Below are positions 8,609-17,182 of a stretch of DNA of 42,373 nucleotides, piece after piece. The stretch is from MGBC131033 sp910585655 (GTDB lineage: Bacteria > Bacillota > Clostridia > Lachnospirales > Lachnospiraceae): positions 1 to 42,373 of the forward strand of contig CATBCG010000040.1 of the NCBI GenBank assembly GCA_949502025.1, written 5' to 3'. The notes below the pieces were generated by a model that saw only the letters and a program-made list of their open reading frames with translations, was not told the DNA's origin and searched no databases. Numbering within the stretch: position 1 is the stretch's first letter; each line of letters begins with the position of its first letter. The translations under genes were made by a program, and so were the position numbers.

Positions 8609-8637
8609 TATATATACAATAATACATATATAGTCAA
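8609..8637 (-). promoter_or_regulatory. Sigma-A-like promoter for the anchored-protein/LanFEG-like block
   Basis: On the minus strand, TTGACT (8632-8637) and TATATA (8609-8614) with a 17-base spacer, in very AT-rich DNA. All genes from 8381 to 3578 run from it in one direction with short gaps, so it is the likely operon promoter. Confidence 0.6.
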
Positions 8638-8842
8638 TAATTTTTTAATAAAAATGCACTAATCTTTAAATTGATGCACATCTAATCTAGCAGCTTTATT
8701 TCTTGCTTCCAATAAGCGGTAATAAAGAGAATCTGATGTTAGGCTTAGGAATTGACATTCTATCATAAAATAGCTGGGCGTTCGGATTCTGGTGAATGAT
8801 AATACTGAAATTGATATTGAAATCTAACTTACGGAACGGTTG

Positions 8843-8910
8843 GTCTGAGCGTTCTACCATGGATGTTGCTAACGGAATCCTTCTCCCACTATGTTCAGAT
8901 AGTGGGAGAA
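8843..8910 (+). repeat. Second remnant of the Rpn gene 3' end with its terminator
   Basis: GAGCGTTCTACCATGGATG near 8848 matches the Rpn fragment near 3408. After an internal deletion of about 30 bases, AACGGAATCC and the hairpin TTCTCCCACTA/TAGTGGGAGAA (8881-8910) match 3466-3504 almost base for base. The ~200 bases to the left (8640-8843) show no gene I can support. The two direct copies flank the LanFEG-like block. Confidence 0.65.
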
Positions 8911-8917
8911 TCTTACT

Positions 8918-10705
8918 CTAAATTTCTTCATATAACTTTGCTTGTAATTGATAAAATTCCTGGAACTGTTTTCCTGCTTTCATCAATTCCTGATAGCTTC
9001 CTTGCTCTACTATTCTACCATTCTTAAAATATAAAATTTGACTGCTAAAACGAATTCCAGCCAAACGATGAGTTATAAAGATACAAGTCTTTTTATCTGA
9101 TATCTGATAAATCTTTTGATATAATTCTACTTCAGCAATCGGATCCAATGCGGCTGTCGGTTCATCCAAAACCAAGCATGAGCTATTTTTTAGAATAGCT
9201 CTGACAATTGCCAGCTTTTGCCGCTCTCCACCAGAGAGTTCAATACCATCCTTTTCATAGCCTTTTCCAATACATTGTTCTAGTTTCTTTGGTAGGCTCT
9301 CCAGTTTTTTTAACAATTGAAATTCTTCTAAAGCTTCTCTAACCTTTTCTTTCTCATAGATTCCATCAAATAACAAATTTTCTTGTAGACTATAAGCAAA
9401 TAACTGATAATCCTGAAAAACAGGAGCAAATATTTGTTGATATTCTTGACTTGTATATTGTTCTACAGAAATACCATTTAATAAAATTTCACCTTTTGTC
9501 GGTCGATACAAACGCAAAAGAAGTTTTACAAATGTCGTTTTTCCGGATCCGTTTTCTCCAACCAGCGTCAAAATTTCCCTTCCTTTTAAAATAACGCTAA
9601 CATCTTTTAATACATACTCTGCCGACCCCGGATACTGAAACCAAACATGCCGAAACTCTATAGATATTAACTCTATCAGTTCCCTCTTCTCTGTCATCTG
9701 TACTTTAGAAAATTTCTTTTTCATCTTATCCTCTACCTCTGGTAGTTCCCAAAATCGTTCCAGATATCCTAAAAATACCTCTTGCTTTAAAATTTGATTC
9801 CATGAAACAGAAATTTCTCCTACTGCCTTAGAAAAAATAGCTACTGAAGAAACAGCCAGAGAAAAATAACCAATCTGAATCGTTCCTTGCAAAAAACGAC
9901 TAGACAATATAAGATACAATACGATGGTTTGTATCATTTGCAAACTTGTCTCTAACGTCTGCAGTCCCCCACAGTAATATTCCTTTTTTCTTTCTTTTGC
10001 AATCCGTTCTACTTGAAACCCCAAAAGACGGTTTGCAAAAAATGAATTCGGATAGTACAATCGGATATCCTTGGCATAAACACTGTCTTTCATACATTGA
10101 CGAGTATAATCAATCGCCCTCAATATCGGCACTGTTTCTTCGGCATACTTACGTTCTAAAACACTACTTCTATAATCTAAGAGATAAAATAAAATAAAAA
10201 ATATCAGAAGAAATCCAATCAAAAGTGGTTCTAATCCCAAAATCACACCTGCGCAACCAATTACCTGTCCCAAATACCCAAGTATAGAAAAAATTTTTTC
10301 CAACATTGTCCCTGCAGCCAAATTTGCTTGCCAAGCATGCATATATAAATCCTGTATTTTGGTATCTTCTGTTAATGCAAACTCCATTTGCATTGCCTTT
10401 TTACTGGTTTTTGCAGTAAAAGCATCTTGAATTTTCATATATCTGGCAGAGCATTTCCACTCCAGTACTGCTCCCATAAATTTACCTGCTGCCGCTCCTA
10501 CCATCAATAATAACAGCAATATTCCTATATATCCAATCCTTCTTTCTCCTGCCAGTTCTGTCACAAAAAAACTAATACAAAAGGATACATATAACGGTAG
10601 CACAGCAGAAAGGACATTCCGAACAAACAACAACCACGCATATTTTTTGTCTACCTCATAAATCAGTCGAAAAGCTTTTTTTACTGTAACAATATGTTGC
10701 TTCAT
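8918..10705 (-). CDS. ABC exporter half-transporter (membrane + ATPase domains), 595 aa
   Basis: An N-terminal transmembrane domain (about residues 20-310) is followed by an ATPase domain with Walker A GENGSGKT (383-390), Q-loop Gln431, signature LSGGERQ (490-496), Walker B LVLDE (511-515) and His546. There is no N-terminal C39 peptidase domain, so it does not itself cut leader peptides. All catalytic residues are present. The next gene upstream encodes a second half-transporter 36 bases away, so a heterodimer is likely. Related pairs export peptides, lipids or drugs. The nearby small secreted peptide and LanFEG-like genes suggest peptide traffic, but the substrate is not shown by the sequence. 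Confidence 0.9.
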   Translation of the reverse strand: MKQHIVTVKKAFRLIYEVDKKYAWLLFVRNVLSAVLPLYVSFCISFFVTELAGERRIGYIGILLLLLMVGAAAGKFMGAVLEWKCSARYMKIQDAFTAKTSKKAMQMEFALTEDTKIQDLYMHAWQANLAAGTMLEKIFSILGYLGQVIGCAGVILGLEPLLIGFLLIFFILFYLLDYRSSVLERKYAEETVPILRAIDYTRQCMKDSVYAKDIRLYYPNSFFANRLLGFQVERIAKERKKEYYCGGLQTLETSLQMIQTIVLYLILSSRFLQGTIQIGYFSLAVSSVAIFSKAVGEISVSWNQILKQEVFLGYLERFWELPEVEDKMKKKFSKVQMTEKRELIELISIEFRHVWFQYPGSAEYVLKDVSVILKGREILTLVGENGSGKTTFVKLLLRLYRPTKGEILLNGISVEQYTSQEYQQIFAPVFQDYQLFAYSLQENLLFDGIYEKEKVREALEEFQLLKKLESLPKKLEQCIGKGYEKDGIELSGGERQKLAIVRAILKNSSCLVLDEPTAALDPIAEVELYQKIYQISDKKTCIFITHRLAGIRFSSQILYFKNGRIVEQGSYQELMKAGKQFQEFYQLQAKLYEEI

Positions 10706-10741
10706 TTCACATCTCCTGTTTTACTTTTTTATTTATAATCT

Positions 10742-12634
10742 CTAGCCAATGATATCTACCATTTTATATCCTTCTGCCTGAGCCTGATACATCTGATAAT
10801 ATAATCCATGATGTACCATCAACTCTTGGTGCGTTCCCTGTTCTACGACTTTTCCATGCTCTAACACAAGAATCATATCGCAAAAGTGACAACTCGACAT
10901 ACGATGTGAAATATACAACACTGTTTTACTTTGTGCCAGCGTATGAATTTGTTCATAAATTTCCAGTTCTGCACGTGGATCCAACGCAGCCGTTGGTTCA
11001 TCTAGTATCATAATTGGTGTATTCTGGTACAACATTCTGGCAATAGCCAACTTTTGTTTCTCTCCGCCGGACATGTCTATACCATCCACATGATAATGTC
11101 TGAATAAATTCGTATCCAATCTCTGTGGCAAACGTTCGATTCTCTCCTGTAAGCCTACCTGTTGTAAACTTTTCCAAATTCGTGTATCTTGCTTTTCTGG
11201 TGTTACATTTTCCCTGATACTCCAAGCAAAGATAGCATAATCCTGGAAAACAGCCGACATCTTTTTACGATACTCTTCCAGAGGAATCTCCTGAATATTC
11301 ACCCCATCTAAGTAAATTGCTCCTTCATCTGGCTCATAAAGCCGAAGCAACAATTTAATCAAAGTCGATTTTCCGGAACCGTTTGGCCCTACCATAGAAA
11401 TACTTCCTTTTAAATGAAGTACTAATGAAAACTTATTCAATATTTTTATGGAAGATCCAGGATAAGAAAAGGACACTTCTTTTAGCTCCAAAATATGTAC
11501 CTTATTATTCTCCCATACCTTTTCCCATTTATATATTGCAGTCTCTTCTCTCTTTGTTTTCTCTGTCTCCAGCTTTTCTTTTTCACCGAGATTTTTCGCT
11601 TTTTCAAACTCCTCCAGATATTCTCCATACAACATCAGATTCAAATACGCCTGTACGACTGTCACAAGTGTTTCCGATAAATTCCGAATCGCTGTTGCAT
11701 ATCCGGTAAAAGCTCCAAGACTCATACTTCCACCTAAAACCCGAATTGCCAGATAACCATAAGTCACGGCCATTTGCAGCAGTTCTCCCGCTGCACCCAA
11801 CAAATTTGCCAGATAAAAAGCAGGCTTTGCTTCCTCTCTTGCCTGATAAAAAAAATGTTTATTTTGATAAAATTTTTCCATTAAAAAATTCTGTACCTTA
11901 TACAAACGAATTTCCTTGGCAAAACGAAAGTCAATCATAACATTCGTTACATATTGGTTTTTATTTCGATATGGCGCTGTCTTTAACCTCTCTTCATAAG
12001 AAGCACGCTTTTCCCGACTTCCGCCAAACATATGAAAACACAACACAATAAAAATCATCATAGCCATCACTAAATTAAGTTTTACTAACGCTATTATGAT
12101 GATAATTGCCCGTACTACACCTGCAATCATTCGTACAGTCTCTGTACCAATTGCATCTACACCACGATCACTACCTAAGGAACGGACAGCATAATTGATA
12201 TCTCCACTAATTGCACTATCTGCCCGAATAAAAAGTTCTCGAACCTCTACCCGCTCCATTTCCTTCATGGGAAGCTGAATCTGCTTTTGGGATAACTCCC
12301 TGTTTAAATAATCTTTAAACGCACTCTGTAATAATGTCAGTCTCCGTTTTGTCCAAATATCCAATATACTTAACACAAAGCTACTAACTGCCATTATCAG
12401 CACTAAAAAAAGTACTGGGTTTTGTAATATACTCTCTAAAAGCGTATCTCCTATAACGGAATTCCTATCTGTTAATAGAGTGTCTATGATCAATGCCGGA
12501 AATAAAATAGACGGAAATGGTAACAGAATCTCTATCACAATACGTCCTAAAAGAAATAATAAATAACTTGGATTCCAGGATAAAGAACAACGAAATAAAC
12601 GAACTATCGAATATAAAATTTTCTTTTGCTTCAT
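10742..12634 (-). CDS. ABC exporter half-transporter, partner of 8918-10705, 630 aa
   Basis: A membrane domain (about residues 20-335) is followed by an ATPase domain: Walker A GPNGSGKS (416-423), signature MSGGEKQ (521-527), Walker B MILDE (542-546) and His577. A charged linker of about 40 residues (340-378) joins the halves. As in the partner, no peptidase domain is present. The signature begins with Met instead of Leu, a small departure of the kind seen in asymmetric heterodimeric exporters. The ATG at 12634 has AGGGGG about 7 bases upstream. The likely promoter overlaps one arm of an inverted repeat (12725-12788), suggesting control by the nearby regulators. Confidence 0.9.
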   Translation of the reverse strand: MKQKKILYSIVRLFRCSLSWNPSYLLFLLGRIVIEILLPFPSILFPALIIDTLLTDRNSVIGDTLLESILQNPVLFLVLIMAVSSFVLSILDIWTKRRLTLLQSAFKDYLNRELSQKQIQLPMKEMERVEVRELFIRADSAISGDINYAVRSLGSDRGVDAIGTETVRMIAGVVRAIIIIIALVKLNLVMAMMIFIVLCFHMFGGSREKRASYEERLKTAPYRNKNQYVTNVMIDFRFAKEIRLYKVQNFLMEKFYQNKHFFYQAREEAKPAFYLANLLGAAGELLQMAVTYGYLAIRVLGGSMSLGAFTGYATAIRNLSETLVTVVQAYLNLMLYGEYLEEFEKAKNLGEKEKLETEKTKREETAIYKWEKVWENNKVHILELKEVSFSYPGSSIKILNKFSLVLHLKGSISMVGPNGSGKSTLIKLLLRLYEPDEGAIYLDGVNIQEIPLEEYRKKMSAVFQDYAIFAWSIRENVTPEKQDTRIWKSLQQVGLQERIERLPQRLDTNLFRHYHVDGIDMSGGEKQKLAIARMLYQNTPIMILDEPTAALDPRAELEIYEQIHTLAQSKTVLYISHRMSSCHFCDMILVLEHGKVVEQGTHQELMVHHGLYYQMYQAQAEGYKMVDIIG

Positions 12635-12700
12635 ATACTTCCCCCTATATAATTAACATCATACTTTTAACAATTATTGGTTCTCTAAGTACCCCAAATC

Positions 12701-12729
12701 AGTATAGCATCTGCTTTTTATAGCTAGAA
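12701..12729 (-). promoter_or_regulatory. Possible regulated promoter of the ABC exporter pair
   Basis: On the minus strand, TATACT (12701-12706) is preceded at 17 bases by TTCTAG (12724-12729), a poor -35 box. The -35 position overlaps the left arm of the inverted repeat at 12725-12788, as is common for promoters that need a bound regulator. Confidence 0.35.
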
Positions 12730-12788
12730 GGACGTTATTGGTCACTAAAAATTTTTATTTTTTCTTCCAAGCAATAATGTCCTTTCTA
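12725..12788. repeat. Inverted repeat upstream of the exporter operon
   Basis: Left arm TAGAAGGACGTTATTG (12725-12740) and right arm CAATAATGTCCTTTCTA (12772-12788) pair over about 16 bases with one gap and one mismatch. The 31-base AT-rich spacer makes a simple terminator unlikely, and no T-run follows. Two operator half-sites for a dimeric regulator are a plausible reading. The right arm also lies in a short open minus-strand stretch (about 12755-12890, ending IIAWKKK) that has no usable start. Confidence 0.45.
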
Positions 12789-12884
12789 TCTTCAGACAAA
12801 CCTGTTACAATCACCTCATATCCAAGCAAGACGGGGAATCTTCTGGATATGGAAGGGCGCAAGGATACAAAATACACAAAAGAA

Positions 12885-12919
12885 AAAGAAAAGGTACCTA
12901 CTCTTCATACCTTTTCTTT
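12885..12919 (+). terminator. Bidirectional-looking terminator hairpin
   Basis: AAAGAAAAGGTA (12885-12896) pairs perfectly with TACCTTTTCTTT (12908-12919). Both strands are T-rich after the stem. It separates the exporter promoter region from the peptide gene. The RNA it would end is unclear. Confidence 0.45.
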
Positions 12920-13005
12920 TAAATACATTTATTAGATAAAATGCGAAACAACAATCGTAATGACTATTTCTTTTACCAAAAAATCACATCAGGAGGACTT
13001 TATTT

Positions 13006-13170
13006 ATGAAAGTAAAAAAACACCTTATCTCACTCGCCGCATTTTTTCTTTGTCTGTTGACGCTGCTTCCTATTGTTCTACCTCAAACAGCTCCCGATCT
13101 AAAGTCATCAATTGGGACAGAACCAGAAATAACACCACAAAGTGACAGAGAACGACCTCCTAAAAGTTAA
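13006..13170 (+). CDS. 54-residue secreted peptide, candidate signalling or bacteriocin-like precursor
   Basis: AGGAGG at 12991-12996 sits 9 bases before the ATG, a strong start. The product begins MKVKKHLISLAAFFLCLLTL, a textbook Sec signal (basic start, hydrophobic core), with a likely cut after LPQTA at residue 29. A hydrophilic tail of about 25 residues follows (PDLKSSIGTEPEITPQSDRE, then RPPKS). There is no Gly-Gly leader and only one Cys, in the signal. Size and design resemble Phr-type pheromone precursors, which are exported by Sec, trimmed and sensed inside the cell by HTH-TPR regulators. It is convergent with exactly such a regulator gene and overlaps its 3' end by 11 bases. The role is inference. 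Confidence 0.7.
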   Translation: MKVKKHLISLAAFFLCLLTLLPIVLPQTAPDLKSSIGTEPEITPQSDRERPPKS

Positions 13171-15163
13171 TAAGCTGTGTCCATGCTTGCCCATATTTTT
13201 TTTCACAACGATTTTTTGTACCATCTGCCCTTACCTTTTGCTTTAACATAAGATCAAGCAAATAACTTCTCTGATACAAAGGCAGACATACTTCTTTTAC
13301 TTTTTCCATAGATTCCCCGTCCCGTAACAGCATCTGCTCCTTATCCCAGGCAATCTCATATAAAAAGTCACTGATCATCGTCGCTTTCCCCATCTTACAT
13401 GCCAGTTTCATCTCCTTTTCTACCATCTCCTCTGCTTCCTCGTATCTCCCATCATTCCCAATATAGCTTCCCAGGTTGTCTATCACCAGCAAATACGCAT
13501 CCGCATTATATTCCAGCTTCATTCCTTCTTTCCGGTAGCGGATAATCTCCTTGGCAAACTTTCCGGTAGGCTCTTTCCGAAAATGAACCAGTTGTTCCAT
13601 CGTAATTTCATACCGCCTTTTTACTGCCTGCAATAGCTTGATCGCCCCATCCCGGTCTCCTAATTCCTCTAAGGTAATCGAAATACAATTTAACACCTCT
13701 ACTTCTGCTTTCGTCAGCGGCCATAGACTAAGATCTACCCCTTCCGGTACCGTCAGATGAAGCGCCTCCCAAAGCCTTTGTATCTCTTCCTCCTTGGTAA
13801 TCCTTCCAAATTCCCGGTCAATCACCGCCCGTTCTCGTTTTAAAAATTGCTGGTTAAACCGATCCGTCAGATCCAATTCGTTTTCCAGTCTCACCAATTC
13901 TCTCTCTGCTGCCTCATATTCAAAGCTTGCCATCCGTTTTTCCAGTTCCATGACTGACAGATATAATGCGTACTCATCTGCCCGAATCACAGGATAAAAG
14001 CGATAGACATCCGCTCCTAACTGCTCCATCAGTCTGACAAATTTTGCCCGGCTTGGTTTTTCCTCTCCACGTTCTATTCTGCCGATCGTCCGTTCCGAAT
14101 CCTTTTCTTCGATACAAAGATCACTCTGTGACAGCCCCAGACTTAACCGCAGGCGCAGAATACGCTCTCCTATCAGTTGCCCTCGTTGATAACTGTGCCG
14201 CAGCGGATAAGGATGTTCCTGGCTCCATATCCATACGCCATACTCCTGCCTCATCTGCTCAAATACCAATAACATCTTTCGGTACAACTCTGGCGATTCT
14301 CCCGCAGGAAGCAATACTCCATGTTCCCACCCCAGCAGAGAAAGCCTTATCAGGTTCTCAAGCCCGGAGGTCTGCTGTTGTTCCCGTAGACATGCAATCC
14401 CTTTCTGACAAACTGTTAACTGCTTATATTGCCCGTTTTCTGCCAGATTCCTTGCCAGAGCCAATATAATCTCCGGATACAAGGGATTCAGCCGCTTTTT
14501 ATCCAATAGATGCTGTTCCAGATAACCTAAAAGCTCCTGGTAAAGAGAACAGCCTTCCTTGATACGCCCCTGACGGCAGGCATTTTCCGCCAGCAGCACT
14601 AAAATCGCCTGCTCCTGCTCTCCATAAAGATACTCCTGCAGCTTTCCTGTTTCAAATCCCGGAACCGTCAGCCAGAGGATTTCTAAAAGCTCCTCCTCCA
14701 AATCTATCAAAGCTTCTCTTTGACTGCTCTCAATCCCCTGTCCCAATGTAATTGCCACCCGAATATAACGGATAAACTGCTCGTGCAGCTCTTTTTTCCC
14801 TCCCTCCCGTTTCATTTCCCCACAGTCTGCCACTTCTGTTTCATGCTCCCTCAACAATCGTTCCGTTTCTTTCCAGTCATCCTCCCGTAGTATTCGCAAA
14901 ATTTCATTTTTCTGTTCCAGCAACAGATATTCCGTCAGGGAATATTCCGTACCATAGAGCAGTACCGAGCCTCCCATCCGTTCAAAGAAAATCTCCAGCA
15001 TAAACTTATCCGGCTCCCGTTCCCCGTTTTCTATCCGCTGATAAGTACGTTCGCTACACAACCCGTAGCAAACCGCGCCGGCAGACAGACCAAGCGCCTC
15101 CCGGATGCTCTTTAACAATCTTCCGCTAAAACCTGTACTTTTACTGTCTTTTCCCTTATCCAT
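13160..15163 (-). CDS. Internally duplicated HTH-TPR (RRNPP-like) transcriptional regulator, 667 aa
   Basis: An XRE-type helix-turn-helix lies at about residues 12-65, containing SERTYQRIENGEREP. A second lies at about 332-386, containing SERTIGRIERGEEKP. Each is followed by matching helical sequence (EYLLLEQKNEILRIL and EYALYLSVMELEKRM), so the protein looks like two HTH-TPR units joined head to tail. The C-terminal third is rich in helical pairs resembling TPRs. Single-unit proteins of this design (Rgg, PlcR, NprR) bind secreted peptide signals. A signal-peptide gene overlaps this gene's 3' end. Its start overlaps the upstream PAS regulator by 8 bases, with a GGGGGAG ribosome site. Targets are unknown; the exporter operon is the nearest candidate. 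Confidence 0.75.
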   Translation of the reverse strand: MDKGKDSKSTGFSGRLLKSIREALGLSAGAVCYGLCSERTYQRIENGEREPDKFMLEIFFERMGGSVLLYGTEYSLTEYLLLEQKNEILRILREDDWKETERLLREHETEVADCGEMKREGGKKELHEQFIRYIRVAITLGQGIESSQREALIDLEEELLEILWLTVPGFETGKLQEYLYGEQEQAILVLLAENACRQGRIKEGCSLYQELLGYLEQHLLDKKRLNPLYPEIILALARNLAENGQYKQLTVCQKGIACLREQQQTSGLENLIRLSLLGWEHGVLLPAGESPELYRKMLLVFEQMRQEYGVWIWSQEHPYPLRHSYQRGQLIGERILRLRLSLGLSQSDLCIEEKDSERTIGRIERGEEKPSRAKFVRLMEQLGADVYRFYPVIRADEYALYLSVMELEKRMASFEYEAAERELVRLENELDLTDRFNQQFLKRERAVIDREFGRITKEEEIQRLWEALHLTVPEGVDLSLWPLTKAEVEVLNCISITLEELGDRDGAIKLLQAVKRRYEITMEQLVHFRKEPTGKFAKEIIRYRKEGMKLEYNADAYLLVIDNLGSYIGNDGRYEEAEEMVEKEMKLACKMGKATMISDFLYEIAWDKEQMLLRDGESMEKVKEVCLPLYQRSYLLDLMLKQKVRADGTKNRCEKKYGQAWTQLINF

Positions 15164-17120
15164 AAAACATCTCCCCCATCAGTTCCGCCAAAGTCGTCTC
15201 TCCCCAGCTATAATTGGTCAGATAATTTCCTTTAAAGAGCTGAGAAAACTCCTCCTTACCGGAAAGGTAATCATAGAGATCACACTGCACCTGTTCCGGA
15301 ACAATTCGCCGTTTCCCGTCTACGACTTCTACAACTTCGGATATTCCGTACTCCTCCAAAATATTTTTCAGCCGCAGAGCGACCTTGCGGTATCTCGCCA
15401 AGGTAACAGGATTGACTGGTTCGCTCTCCCACAAAAAACTGATGGCTTCCTCGGAGGACACATAGCCGCCCCGGCGATCTACCAGTAAGGCAAACAGCTC
15501 CTTTGATTTCTTGTTACGAAAGGCGATCGGACGCTGCCCTACAAATACATCAAAATAACCAAACGTACGAATAGTTACTTCTTTTTCCTCCATATTGTAG
15601 AGCATGACGTATCGGGGAATGGAACCGGTCGGATGTTTTGGAGAACAAATCGCCTTAATACGCCGTTTTTTCCCGGATTTTAGATCCTGATAAAAGAACT
15701 CTGCCTCTCCGCTTTCTAACAGCTCTGCGAATCTTTCATAAGCTACCTCGCTGCGGGCGACAAACTCTCTAAGAGGAGTGCTTTGCTTCATTAACGGCAA
15801 CCATTCCTCCTTTGTCAAGCCGAAAAAAACGCAGACATTCTCACTGGCATACAAAGGTGTTACCATCTGATTTGTCACCTCAAAAGCAGCTACTCCGTCG
15901 GTAAAGCGAATGACCAAATCCTGCAGGTTTTCTTTTAAGGAAAGATTTTCTGTCCGCAACAGCTCCGCTTCCTCGGCATCCGGAATGCGGCGGCAGCAAT
16001 ACAGCCTTACCGGACCATCCATCTGCAAAAAAATCCCGCTGTAGAGTCTCATTCTCCCATCTGAGGACTGCGCCCGGTATGTAACCTGCGGAGGCTTCTC
16101 TCCCTCCTGATGAAGCTTTTTCTGACCAAATTCCCGGAAAAAGCCGCGAACCTTTTCCCGTTCTTCTTCTGATACGATATCAGCAATCCATTTTTCTGTA
16201 GCTTCTTCCAACTGCATCGGAATCTGCTCTAACCATTGGAAACGAGGAGAATGGTTGCTGTAAAGGCATTTTACCGTATGAGAATCCAAATCGTATTCAA
16301 AAATTTTTTCGTATACGTCCGTCAGGGCTTTTAAATACCGTTCTGCCTCATTGGAACGTCTGATCTGATGCCGTTCGGTAACATCTATACAAATGCTTTG
16401 AAATTCCTCCTCGCCCCGCTCGTTGACGCATTTTGTCACCCAGCCAAACAGATGCGCTCGTGTCCCGTCGCAGCGAAGCACCGTCAGTTCTCCCATAAGC
16501 GGCATCCCGGCACTGTAAACCCGGTTTAAATACAAAGCAAAACGCCGACGTTCTTCCATCGGAATCATCAGAAAAATATTTTCCCGAAACAGTTCCAGAT
16601 AATCCAGTTCCCCTTCTAAAACCTGAGGGAAACGCAGCAGCTCTCTCATCCGTTCGTTAAGATATGTTGCCTTTGGCTGCTTTTCGCAGGTATATTTGAT
16701 GCACCCGTAAGGCATTGTTTCCTTTAAAAACTGCAAAGAATCATATTCGTTTTTGAGCGCTGTAATATCTGCCAATACAGAATATCCGGTCAATACACCG
16801 TCCTCCTGCCGCCTGACCGTTACGGTATCCTGTACAAATAAAACAGATTTATCCTTTTTTAGCAAACGGTATTCTGCATGTAAGATCTGCTCCTTTGTCT
16901 GCAGATTTTTAAGAAAACTCGTATAAATTTCACGATCCGCCGGATGCACTACAGAATAGTACAAATCTTCTTGATCGCTTAGCAGCTCTTCCTTTGTCAT
17001 TCCCAACAGGCTGCATAGGCTTTGGCTGACATAGGACAGACGAACCGGCTCGGAAAATAGGTATTGATGGAATCCGAAAATACCCTGATCTAAAATATCC
17101 AATAGGAAATTATTTAACAT
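15156..17120 (-). CDS. PAS-domain regulator with C-terminal winged-helix (OmpR/SARP-like) domain, 654 aa
   Basis: The N-terminus contains a PAS fold (about residues 29-123, ending in the PAC-like GYSVLADITALK) and a second PAS-like region (about 130-255, with EEEFQSICIDVTERHQ). A third PAS-like region lies near 400-510. From residue 515 (VTIRTFGYFDVFVGQRPIAF) the sequence matches the winged-helix DNA-binding domain found in SARP/BTAD and OmpR-type regulators. There is no kinase or receiver domain, so it is a one-component sensor-regulator in the cytoplasm. It is co-transcribed with, and overlaps, the HTH-TPR gene downstream. The ligand is unknown. Confidence 0.75.
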   Translation of the reverse strand: MLNNFLLDILDQGIFGFHQYLFSEPVRLSYVSQSLCSLLGMTKEELLSDQEDLYYSVVHPADREIYTSFLKNLQTKEQILHAEYRLLKKDKSVLFVQDTVTVRRQEDGVLTGYSVLADITALKNEYDSLQFLKETMPYGCIKYTCEKQPKATYLNERMRELLRFPQVLEGELDYLELFRENIFLMIPMEERRRFALYLNRVYSAGMPLMGELTVLRCDGTRAHLFGWVTKCVNERGEEEFQSICIDVTERHQIRRSNEAERYLKALTDVYEKIFEYDLDSHTVKCLYSNHSPRFQWLEQIPMQLEEATEKWIADIVSEEEREKVRGFFREFGQKKLHQEGEKPPQVTYRAQSSDGRMRLYSGIFLQMDGPVRLYCCRRIPDAEEAELLRTENLSLKENLQDLVIRFTDGVAAFEVTNQMVTPLYASENVCVFFGLTKEEWLPLMKQSTPLREFVARSEVAYERFAELLESGEAEFFYQDLKSGKKRRIKAICSPKHPTGSIPRYVMLYNMEEKEVTIRTFGYFDVFVGQRPIAFRNKKSKELFALLVDRRGGYVSSEEAISFLWESEPVNPVTLARYRKVALRLKNILEEYGISEVVEVVDGKRRIVPEQVQCDLYDYLSGKEEFSQLFKGNYLTNYSWGETTLAELMGEMFYG

Positions 17121-17144
17121 ATCCTGAAATCCTTTCGTTTTTAA

Positions 17145-17179
17145 AATAAGAATCCTGCCCAGAGGGCTTTCCTATCATA
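17145..17179 (+). repeat. Short copy (A) of the dispersed hairpin repeat
   Basis: AAGAATCCTGCCCAGAGGGC followed by TTTCCTATCATA matches parts of the repeat at 42110-42240 (AAGAATCCTGC, GATCCTGCCCGGAGGGC, TTTCCTATCATA) but lacks the middle hairpins. It lies directly after the fatty-acid operon terminator. Confidence 0.6.
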
Positions 17180-17182
17180 CAA

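Noticed and set aside
8918..12634. Exporter pair as a bacteriocin-processing (C39 peptidase) transporter
   Set aside because: Neither protein has the N-terminal peptidase domain, and no Gly-Gly leader peptide is found nearby.
12738..12935. Plus-strand 65-codon frame upstream of the peptide gene
   Set aside because: It starts at a GTG without a ribosome site, and runs through the inverted repeat and a terminator hairpin. Its composition is not protein-like.
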